Below are positions 1-7,180 of a stretch of 64,000 bases of DNA, in pieces. The notes below the pieces were generated by a model. The model saw only the letters and a program-made list of their open reading frames with translations, was not told the DNA's origin and searched no databases. Made by a program: the position numbers and the translations under genes. The stretch is from contig NZ_CP015039.1 in NCBI RefSeq assembly GCF_002079305.1, positions 2,501,501 through 2,565,500 of the forward strand, given 5' to 3'. The first letter of the stretch is position 1, and every line of letters begins with the position of its first letter. The stretch comes from Rhodovulum sp. P5 (GTDB lineage: Bacteria > Pseudomonadota > Alphaproteobacteria > Rhodobacterales > Rhodobacteraceae).

Positions 1-79
1 TGATCAGGAAGACGATGATCGTGATGCCCAGCAGGACCGGGATCGCCGACAGGAGTCGTTTCAGGATATAGCCGCCCAT
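1..79 (-). CDS. ABC transporter permease, DppB/OppB type (partial, 5' end only)
   Basis: Only the first 26 codons lie in the window. The peptide begins MGGYILKRLLSAIPVLLG and runs into a hydrophobic stretch, which is the typical first membrane helix of DppB/OppB/GsiC permeases (an xxYxxKRLLxxIPVLxGI start). The start is the ATG at 79. It lies downstream of a family-5 solute receptor gene on the same strand, so it should be the inner-membrane channel of a di/oligopeptide-type importer. One small unrelated gene separates receptor and permease. The substrate cannot be told from this fragment. Confidence 0.8.
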   Translation of the reverse strand, partial: MGGYILKRLLSAIPVLLGITIIVFLI

Positions 80-97
80 ATGTTTGTTTCCGTTTCG

Positions 98-484
98 TCA
101 GTTCCCTAGGCTGCTGAGAAAGCCCACACCCCCGATGGCCGCGACGATTAAGACTAGTATGGTGAATCCCCGAAATACTCGCTTCTTTCGAAAGAACACT
201 TCCGGTGGAACAAACTCTGAAGGGAAATGATGGCCGGCGTCCGGATTGAAAGGATCTATTGGATGCTCTGCCTCACTCGGAAATTCCGCACAGAGTCGAG
301 CCATTAGCCTATCTGCTGCGCCAAACATTGCATCGTGGCGCAGCCGACAGTACCAGATCATCTTTCCATCACGCTTTATTCCAGCTTCACGTTCTTCTTC
401 ATCGAAAGAATGCTCGTACCCTCTGTTCTTTGAGTCCACTTCACCGCTGCTTAGACCAGCATTTACAAGTATGTTCTTAAGCAC
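98..484 (-). CDS. Small tail-anchored protein of unknown function inside an ABC operon
   Basis: I do not recognise this 128-residue protein. The first 100 residues are charged and soluble, with an acidic/arginine-rich stretch near residues 25-40 and a proline-rich part near 75-95. A single hydrophobic helix lies at about residues 103-123, a few residues from the C terminus, as in a tail-anchored membrane protein. The GTG start at 484 lies 12 bases after the receptor stop codon, with AAAGAG as a fair ribosome site, so it is placed for translation within the operon. Base composition is visibly less GC-rich than the neighbours and codon use is less biased, which suggests late acquisition. It separates the receptor and permease genes, which are normally adjacent. 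Confidence 0.6.
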   Translation of the reverse strand: MLKNILVNAGLSSGEVDSKNRGYEHSFDEEEREAGIKRDGKMIWYCRLRHDAMFGAADRLMARLCAEFPSEAEHPIDPFNPDAGHHFPSEFVPPEVFFRKKRVFRGFTILVLIVAAIGGVGFLSSLGN

Positions 485-496
485 GTCTGAGGCTCT

Positions 497-2077
497 TTAG
501 TTCTTCACGACGTCTTCAAGCTGCAACAGGAAGGACGGTTCGAGCGAGAAATTCTCCACCCGGTCCGAGGTCACCGCGTTCTGCTTCCAGTTGGCGACGA
601 AGACCCAGGGCGCGTCGTCATGGACGATCTGCTGCATCTCTTTGTAGAGCTTGGCGCGTTCGTCCTGATCCGTCGCGACGCGGGCGGCCTCAAGCAACTC
701 ATCCACCTTGGGGTTGGAGTAATAGCCGGAGTTGAACCCGCCCTTGTCCGGCCAGGCCTCGGTGCGCAGCGCGAGGAAGGGCAGCGTGTCGGGGTCGTTG
801 GTCATCCACGCCATCTCGGCCATGTCGGCCTTGCCTTCCAGGCCCGGGTTCACCTCGCCCAGGAAGGTGTTCCACTCATAGGTCTCGATCTTGACGTCGA
901 AGCCCACGGCGTTCAGGTCAGCCTGGATCGCGGTACCCATCGGGATCGGGTCGAGCATGCCGGAGCCGCCCTCGGTCACGTAGAAGGTCAGTTCGGTGCC
1001 CTCGGCGATACCGGCCTCGGCCATCAGCGCCTTCGCCTTTTCGGGGTCATAGGGGTAAGGGTCCAGCGCGGCGTCATAGGCCCAGGCAAAGGCGGGCGGG
1101 GTGGGGCCGGCCGCAACCTCCGCTGTGCCTTCCAGCACGTCGCCCACGATGGCTTCCTTGTTGATCGCGTAGTTCGCGGCTTGCCGCACGGCCTTGTCCG
1201 CGAACGGGCCGTCCTTGGCGTTCAGGATCAGGAACCACAGATGCGGCCCGGCCTGTTCGACCACCTTGAACCGGTCGCCCTGGAACTGCGACAGCGAGGT
1301 CGGCGGAACCTCCACCATCATGTCGATGCCACCGGCCAGCATTTCGGCCACGCGCGTATTGGCATCGGTGATCGGGCGGAAGACAACCGCTTGCGTGCCG
1401 GCCGGATCGCCCCAGTAATCGGGGTTCTTCTCGATCACCACGGCCTCGTTCGACCGCCATTCGGCGAATTTGAAGGGCCCGGTGCCCGACGGATGGCGAC
1501 CGAAATCCTTGCCATGCTGTTCAACGGCGGCGGGCGAGACCATCAGCCCCGTCGGATAGGCGAGGTTGGACAGGAACGGCGCATAGGGCCCGTTCAGCTT
1601 GAACGTCACGGTGTGGTCATCGACCACCTGCGTTTCCTCGATGGCCGAGAAGAAGAAGGCCAGCGGGAAGGGACCGGTGTCGTGATAGGGGTGATCCTCG
1701 TTCAGCATCCGGTCGAAGTTGAACTTCACCGCCTCGGCGTCGAAGGGCGTGCCATCGTGGAAGGTCACACCCTCGCGCAGTTGGAAGGTGTATTCGGTGC
1801 CGTCCTCGGAAATCTCCCATTCGGTGGCCAGCCCCGGGGCGACCTCCAGCGTACCGGGGGCATAGCGCACCAGCCCCTCGTACACATTCACCAGAATCCG
1901 GAAATCATTCACGGCCGTGACCGCGGCCGGGTCCAGCGATTTCGGCTCTGCGATCTGGCCGACGATCAGAACGCCCGGGGGCGTCTGGGCAAGGGCCGGC
2001 GCGGCCAGCGTGCCGAATGCCAGCGTGGTCGTGGCGGCGGCCAGAAGCGTTCGGCGCGTCAGGTCGAGGAAGGTCAT
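497..2077 (-). CDS. ABC transporter substrate-binding protein, family 5 (peptide/opine type)
   Basis: A periplasmic receptor of the SBP_bac_5 (DppA/OppA/GsiB) family, 526 residues from the preferred ATG at 2077. That start has GGGAG about ten bases upstream; a start 24 bases further up is possible. A twin-arginine-like N terminus (LTRRTLLAAATTTLAFG) and the cleavage region APALAQ are visible. The mature protein has the family landmarks: an EPKSLDP start, a VYEGLVRY segment, and a GTGPFKF motif in the middle. It delivers peptides or similar solutes to the permease whose start is at 79. It is divergent from a DUF1028 gene, with a palindromic candidate operator between them. Confidence 0.9.
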   Translation of the reverse strand: MTFLDLTRRTLLAAATTTLAFGTLAAPALAQTPPGVLIVGQIAEPKSLDPAAVTAVNDFRILVNVYEGLVRYAPGTLEVAPGLATEWEISEDGTEYTFQLREGVTFHDGTPFDAEAVKFNFDRMLNEDHPYHDTGPFPLAFFFSAIEETQVVDDHTVTFKLNGPYAPFLSNLAYPTGLMVSPAAVEQHGKDFGRHPSGTGPFKFAEWRSNEAVVIEKNPDYWGDPAGTQAVVFRPITDANTRVAEMLAGGIDMMVEVPPTSLSQFQGDRFKVVEQAGPHLWFLILNAKDGPFADKAVRQAANYAINKEAIVGDVLEGTAEVAAGPTPPAFAWAYDAALDPYPYDPEKAKALMAEAGIAEGTELTFYVTEGGSGMLDPIPMGTAIQADLNAVGFDVKIETYEWNTFLGEVNPGLEGKADMAEMAWMTNDPDTLPFLALRTEAWPDKGGFNSGYYSNPKVDELLEAARVATDQDERAKLYKEMQQIVHDDAPWVFVANWKQNAVTSDRVENFSLEPSFLLQLEDVVKN

Positions 2078-2112
2078 GTCCTGCTGTCTCCCGGTTTGCA
2101 AACAGGGTTAAT

Positions 2113-2154
2113 TTATCATGAGAATTTGCGCCGGTCAATTTTTCATGATAATTT
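2113..2154. promoter_or_regulatory. Candidate operator: inverted and direct repeat between divergent genes
   Basis: TTATCATGA (2113-2121) and its exact reverse complement TCATGATAA (2143-2151) flank 21 bases. The same sites also form a direct repeat with one mismatch, TCATGAGAATTT (2116-2127) and TCATGATAATTT (2143-2154). The element is AT-rich in GC-rich surroundings and lies between the divergent starts of the receptor gene (2077) and the DUF1028 gene (2181). This is the pattern expected for a dimeric repressor or activator controlling both. No regulator gene is adjacent in the window. Confidence 0.5.
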
Positions 2155-2180
2155 CAGACACCCCAGAGCGAGCGCGACAG

Positions 2181-2849
2181 ATGACCTTTTCCCTTCTTGC
2201 CCGAGATGCCGAAACCGGTGCCATCGGCGGTGTGGCCGCCACGGGCAGCTATTGCGTGGGCGGATGGGTTTTGCGGGGGGCGCTGGATGCGGGGATGTCG
2301 GCCAGCCAGGGGGCGGCGCCCTCTACCTTCTGGGGGGAGGACGTGCTGGTCGCGCTGCGGGACGGCATGGGGGCGGCCGCGGCCATCGATGCGGTGACCG
2401 GCGCAGACCCCGGGCGGGACTGGCGCCAGCTTTCGGCCCTGCCGCTGTCAGGCCCGGGTGCGGCGTTCACCGGAGGTGAGAATACGCCCGAGACCGGGTC
2501 CCGGGTTTTCGACGGTGGGGTCGCTGCGGGCAACATGCTGGCCCGGGCCGGTGTCGTCGATGCGATGGCAGAGCGGTTCATGACGGCGTCCGGGCCGCTC
2601 GATATCCGCCTGCTCTCTGCCCTCCGCGCGGGGGAGGCCGCGGGCAGCGACAGCCGCGGCCTGTTGTCAGCGGCCCTTCTGGTACTGAACCCCGACCGGG
2701 CGCCGCTGACGCTGCGCATCGATTATCATGCGGGCGATCCGATCGGGGCGCTGATCGAGCTGCACGAACGGACGACGACCGGAGACTATGCGGATTGGGC
2801 CCGGCAGGTGCCCTGCCGGAGTGACCGGACCCGCGTGCTTGGCCGGTGA
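2181..2849 (+). CDS. DUF1028 family protein (putative Ntn-hydrolase-type peptidase)
   Basis: A 222-residue protein of the DUF1028 family. The family hallmark is at the N terminus: MTFSLLARDAETGAIGGVAA, then a glycine-rich region with SQGAAPSTFWGEDVL and a later GNML segment. I chose the ATG at 2181 because the family motif begins there; an upstream in-frame ATG at 2118 would lie inside the palindromic intergenic element. DUF1028 proteins have an Ntn-hydrolase-like fold and are often encoded near peptide or amino-acid transporters, as here. A role in cleaving imported peptide-like compounds is inference; no activity can be read from the sequence. Confidence 0.8.
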   Translation: MTFSLLARDAETGAIGGVAATGSYCVGGWVLRGALDAGMSASQGAAPSTFWGEDVLVALRDGMGAAAAIDAVTGADPGRDWRQLSALPLSGPGAAFTGGENTPETGSRVFDGGVAAGNMLARAGVVDAMAERFMTASGPLDIRLLSALRAGEAAGSDSRGLLSAALLVLNPDRAPLTLRIDYHAGDPIGALIELHERTTTGDYADWARQVPCRSDRTRVLGR

Positions 2850-2932
2850 GCGGCCGGCGATTCCGGTCGATTGCCACCCGGCCCCCAACGTGAAATGACG
2901 ATGGGCACGGGCACCGCAACTGGGGATTGCCG

Positions 2933-3730
2933 ATGCGCTTTACCGTCGTTCATCGCACGCGCTACGCCTATTCCGGACCGGTCCGGCTGGGGCCGCATCT
3001 GTTGCGCCTGACCCCGCGGCCCGAAAGGGTGGGGCAGGTGGATCATCAACTGCTGATCGATCCCGAACCGGTGGACCGGTGGCAAGAGGTCGACGACAAC
3101 GGCAACCTTGTAACCCGGCTGATCTTCGAGGGGCAGACACGGCACCTGTCGATCGAAAGCCGCTTCGCCCTCGACACTCCGGCTCTGCCCGCTTTGGTCA
3201 CGGACATGCCGCCGCTGCCATGGCCGGGCCAAGGTGCCCCCGTCGCGCCCACGGTGGCCGCCTTTTCAGACGCACTCGCGGCAGAGGCCGGCGGGCAGGC
3301 GGCCGGCTTTCTCGACCGCCTCAACACGACACTCTACACCCGGATCGACCGCCGCATCCGCCCCACCGGTGCCGCGCATACGCCAGAGCATACGTTGGAA
3401 AGCGGGCGGGGCGCGTGCCGCGATCTGGCGGTGTTGTTCATCGCTGCCGCGCGCGCTCAGGGGATGCAGGCCCGGTTCGTCAGCGGTTATCAGGCCTGCA
3501 GCGAAACGCCGGACGGGCGGCGCTATCTTCACGCCTGGCCAGAGGTGCATCTGCCCGGCCTTGGCTGGCGCGGATTCGACCCCACCCACGGCACCCGTGT
3601 GGAAGAGGGCCACGTCTCCCTTGCCGCGGCCCCGGATCAGGCGGGCACGATGCCGGTCGAAGGGGGCTTTACCGCCGGGCCGGTCACATCGACGCTGGAT
3701 TTCGATTTGCGGATCGAGACCGACACCTGA
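2933..3730 (+). CDS. Transglutaminase-like cysteine protease family protein
   Basis: A 265-residue cytoplasmic protein with two parts: an N-terminal bacterial transglutaminase-associated domain (about residues 1-85) and a transglutaminase core (about 120-225). The presumed catalytic triad is visible as Cys162 (GACRDL), His200 (YLHAWPEV) and Asp216 (GFDPTHG), in the order and spacing of the family. No signal peptide is seen. The ATG at 2933 is preferred over a TTG six bases upstream because GGGGA ends six bases before it. Bacterial members are thought to be peptidases or amidases, often next to circularly permuted ATP-grasp/alpha-E genes, which are absent here. Confidence 0.88.
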   Translation: MRFTVVHRTRYAYSGPVRLGPHLLRLTPRPERVGQVDHQLLIDPEPVDRWQEVDDNGNLVTRLIFEGQTRHLSIESRFALDTPALPALVTDMPPLPWPGQGAPVAPTVAAFSDALAAEAGGQAAGFLDRLNTTLYTRIDRRIRPTGAAHTPEHTLESGRGACRDLAVLFIAAARAQGMQARFVSGYQACSETPDGRRYLHAWPEVHLPGLGWRGFDPTHGTRVEEGHVSLAAAPDQAGTMPVEGGFTAGPVTSTLDFDLRIETDT

Positions 3731-3877
3731 CCCTGCGCGCCGGATCGCACGGGGTCGTGCCTCCCGGCGTTCGTCCATATTTCGGCAATCTTTCCATGGT
3801 CTCCTGATGGGGCGACAGGATGGTCTTTTCATCAGACCAGCGAAACCTTCAACACCTCGGCATGAGGAGCGACGGCC

Positions 3878-4042
3878 ATGGAAATGCTCGATGATTTCGA
3901 TCTTCAGGTGGAAGAATTCGACGGCCCCGAAGATGACGACCTGATTCTGGACAATGACGACGACGACTTCGATCAGGACTATGACGAATGGGTCGGGGAA
4001 ATCCTCACCGAAAAGGTCGGCTTCGCGGAAGTCAGTTGGTGA
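3878..4042 (+). CDS. Very acidic 54-residue protein, unknown function
   Basis: A short gene of 54 residues starting at ATG 3878, with GAGGAG (3863-3868) as a strong ribosome site and a small hairpin terminator directly after it (4068-4086). The protein is dominated by Asp and Glu, including a DNDDDDFDQDYDEW stretch, has a single lysine, and has no Cys or signal peptide. Such a charge pattern suits a nucleic-acid mimic, a metal-binding peptide or a chaperone-like tail, but nothing in the sequence decides between them. Upstream (3797-3839) is an imperfect hairpin with arms TGGT-CTGATG / CATCAG-ACCA and a 3-base bulge. Confidence 0.65.
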   Translation: MEMLDDFDLQVEEFDGPEDDDLILDNDDDDFDQDYDEWVGEILTEKVGFAEVSW

Positions 4043-4067
4043 TCCGGTCCGGGCGGAACGCGCGCGG

Positions 4068-4086
4068 CCCCTTGCGGAAGGGGTTT
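4068..4086 (+). terminator. Hairpin terminator after the small acidic gene
   Basis: CCCCTT (4068-4073), a four-base loop GCGG, AAGGGG (4078-4083), then TTT. It is compact and sits 26 bases after the stop codon at 4042. Confidence 0.55.
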
Positions 4087-4214
4087 GACCGCACCGCAGG
4101 CTGACCCGTCCCGGTCCATGAGCCGCGTGCCGCCTGACAGACGTGCGCAAGGCTCTTTCCGTGGCGTCCCGGGCCCGCTATCAAGGCGCTCCGATCAGCG
4201 AGAGGAGCCCGCCC

Positions 4215-6517
4215 GTGACCATTGCCGAGGACCGTATCACCCGCACCATCGCCACCGATATCGCGGCCACGCCCGGGCAGGTTGCGGCGGCCGTGGGGCT
4301 TCTGGACGGGGGCGCGACGGTGCCGTTCGTCGCCCGCTACCGCAAGGAGGTGACGGGCGGTCTGGACGATACGCAGCTTCGGCTTCTGGCGGACCGGCTG
4401 GCCTATCTGCGAGAGCTTGAGGCGCGGCGCGCGACCATCCTGTCGTCGATCAAGGACCAGGGCAAGCTGACCGACGATCTGGCCCGCGCGATTGCCGGGG
4501 CCGAGACCAAGGCGACGCTGGAAGACATCTACCTGCCCTTCAAGCCCAAGCGCCGGACCAAGGCGATGATCGCCCGTGAAAACGGGCTTGAGCCGCTCTT
4601 GCAGGCCATCCTTGGGGATCGCCGCGCCGATCCGCAGGCGCTGGCCGCCGGATATCTGTCAGAGGCTGTGCCCGACGCCAAGGCCGCCCTTGCCGGGGCG
4701 CGTGATATCTTGGTCGAAACGCTGTCGGAAAACGCGGGTCTTCTGGGCCGGTTGCGCGATTTCATGCGGGCCGAGGCCTATATCTCCTCCAAAGTTGTCG
4801 CGGGGAAGGAAGAGGCGGGGCCAAGTTCTCTGACTATTTCGACCATCGTGAAAAATGGGCGGATATCGCGGCACACCGGGCCCTGGCGATCCTGCGTGCC
4901 TCCAAGGAAGAGATCGTTACGGTCGAGATCGGCCCCGACCCCGAGACCGGTGCAGATCGCGCCGTGGGCATGATTGCGGCCGAGATCGGCATTTCCGGCG
5001 ACGGCCCCGGCGACCGCTGGTTGAGAGAGGCCGCGGGCTGGACATGGCGCACCAAACTCAGCCTGACGATGTATATGGACCTGCTGGGAGAGTTGCGCCG
5101 ACGCGCCCATGAAGAAGCCATCGCCGTTTTCGCACGCAACCTGAAAGACCTGCTGCTGGCCGCGCCGGCGGGGGCACGTCCGACGCTGGGGCTTGATCCC
5201 GGCATCCGGACCGGGGTCAAGGCGGCCGTCGTGGATGCGACCGGCAAGCTGGTGGAGACCGCGACGCTCTACCCCTTCCAGCCGAAGAACGACCTGCGCG
5301 GGGCCGAGGCCAAGGTTGTAGAGATGATCCGCCGCCACGGGGTGGAATTGATCGCCATCGGCAACGGCACCGCCAGCCGGGAAACCGAACGCCTCGTCGC
5401 CGACATCCTGCGCCTGTTGCCCGAGGGAGCTACGCGGCCGGTCAAGGTCGTGGTGTCCGAGGCCGGGGCGTCGGTCTATTCCGCCTCGGAACTCGCGGCA
5501 CGGGAATTCCCCGATCTCGATGTCAGCTTGCGCGGGGCGGTGTCCATTGCCCGACGCTTGCAGGACCCGCTGGCGGAACTGGTGAAGATCGAGCCGAAAT
5601 CCATCGGTGTCGGCCAATACCAGCACGATGTCGACCAGCGCCGCCTGTCGCAAACGCTGGAGGCCGTGGTGGAGGACGCGGTGAACGCCGTAGGCGTCGA
5701 TCTGAACACCGCCTCGGCGCCGCTTCTGTCCCATGTGGCGGGGTTGGGCCCAAGGCTGGCCGAGGCCATCGTGGCCCATCGCGACGCTACCGGTGCCTTT
5801 GCCGCGCGCAAGGCACTGTTGAAGGTTCCGGGGCTTGGCCCGAAGGCGTTCGAACAGGCGGCGGGCTTTCTGCGCATCCGCGACGGCGACGAGCCGCTGG
5901 ATGCCTCTGCCGTCCACCCGGAGGCCTACGGCGTGGCCCGGCGCATCGTGGCGGCCTGCGGGCGGGACCTGCGGGCGCTGATGGGCGACAGTGCGGCGCT
6001 GAAACGGCTGCGGGCGGAGGACTTCGTGGATGATACCTTCGGCCTGCCCACCGTGCGTGACATCCTTGTCGAACTGGAAAAACCCGGCCGCGATCCGCGC
6101 CCCGGCTTCAAGACCGCGGCCTTTGCCGACGGGGTGGAGGATATCAAGGACCTCAAACCCGGTATGATGCTGGAAGGCACGGTGACTAATGTCGCGGCCT
6201 TCGGGGCCTTTGTCGATATCGGCGTTCATCAGGACGGGCTGGTGCATATCAGCCAACTGGCCGACCGCTTCGTGAAGGACCCGCATGAGGTGGTCAAGGC
6301 GGGCGACGTGGTGAAGGTGCGGGTGATGGAGGTCGACATCCCCCGCAAGCGGATCGGCTTGTCGATGCGCAAGGGCGGCGGCGATAGCGCGCCACGGCCC
6401 GCGCCGCGAGACAAACAATGCCGCCCGCCGAAGCAAAAGACCCATATCCGGGCGGAGCCTGCGGGCAACGGGGCGCTGGGTGCCGCGTTGCAGGCGGCGA
6501 TGAAGCGCAAGGACTGA
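4215..6517 (+). pseudogene. tex: Tex family S1 RNA-binding transcription accessory protein, single-base frameshift
   Basis: Reading across one frameshift gives a complete Tex protein of about 767 residues, the usual family length. The GTG start at 4215 has AGAGGAG upstream. The first part (to about residue 200) is the Tex N-terminal domain with FVARYRKEVTGGLDDTQLR. The reading frame is lost at 4817-4820, where GCGGGGCC gives nonsense; one extra G restores the expected [13 protein letters not shown] sequence, and the new frame stays open to 6517. After the shift come the YqgF-like nuclease fold ([12 protein letters not shown]), the helix-hairpin-helix pair ([17 protein letters not shown]) and the C-terminal S1 domain ([16 protein letters not shown]). 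Tex binds nucleic acid and affects transcription and RNA turnover. A sequencing error is more likely than real inactivation. Confidence 0.85.
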
Positions 6518-6708
6518 CACCAAAGACCGTTGAGGTCGTCCCGGCAGGGGCGCGGCGGTGCCGACACCCCGCGCCCGGTTCTTCGCCGCGGACCGACGCG
6601 TCTTGAACAGCGGTCAGGCGAATGCCGCGCTGGCGAGAGACGGGGCATTGCCTTGGGTCCGGCATCCAGCTACGCCCGCCGGGACGCCGTTAACCACTGG
6701 ATGCGCCC

Positions 6709-7173
6709 ATGACCCTGTTTCCGATCTTTCTTGCCACCTGCGCCGTGCCTGCCGCGGCGGGCGTCCTGTTCAAGCCGGGGGCATGGTATCGCGGCCTCGA
6801 CAAACCGAACTGGACGCCGCCGAACCTGCTGTTTCCGATCATCTGGGCGGTGCTTTACACGCTGATGTCGCTGGCCGCGGCGCGGATTGCGACCCAGGCG
6901 GACAACGATCTGGCGCTTGCGCTCTGGTCTTTGCAGATCACCATCAACACGCTTTGGTCGGCGGTCTTCTTCGGGCTGCACCGGATGCTGGGCGGGGCGA
7001 TCATCATCGCGCTGTTGTGGGCGGCGGTGCTGGCCACAACCATCGCCTTCGCGGCGCTCGATGTCCTCTCGGCGGTGATGATGGTGCCTTACCTCGCCTG
7101 GGGGACGTTCGCGCTGGCGCTGAATATCTCTGTCTGGTGGCGCAACCGGGGCCGGGCTGCGGCCACCGCCTGA
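6709..7173 (+). CDS. tspO: TspO/MBR family tryptophan-rich sensory protein
   Basis: A 154-residue integral membrane protein with five hydrophobic helices. The family signature is visible: GAWYRGLDKPNWTPPNLLFP near residues 24-43, then IIWAVLYTLM, NTLWSAVFF, and a final WWRNRG. TspO binds porphyrins and cholesterol-like ligands and, in Rhodobacter, modulates expression of oxygen-regulated genes from the outer membrane; that role is family knowledge. It stands alone between tex and the convergent cell-wall unit, with only seven bases between its stop and that of the hydrolase gene. Confidence 0.92.
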   Translation: MTLFPIFLATCAVPAAAGVLFKPGAWYRGLDKPNWTPPNLLFPIIWAVLYTLMSLAAARIATQADNDLALALWSLQITINTLWSAVFFGLHRMLGGAIIIALLWAAVLATTIAFAALDVLSAVMMVPYLAWGTFALALNISVWWRNRGRAAATA

Positions 7174-7180
7174 CGTCGCC

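Noticed and set aside
620..2479. Long open frame on the plus strand opposite the ABC receptor gene
   Set aside because: It is a shadow of the receptor gene caused by GC-rich codon bias; it has no family features and the real receptor has signal peptide and motifs.
4817..4820. Programmed frameshifting in tex
   Set aside because: No slippery heptamer or downstream structure is evident, and the same kind of break occurs in tctA; a missing base explains both.
4778..6523. 581-codon open frame antisense to tex
   Set aside because: His/Arg/Gly/Gln-rich composition typical of antisense shadows; Tex domains on the other strand explain the region.
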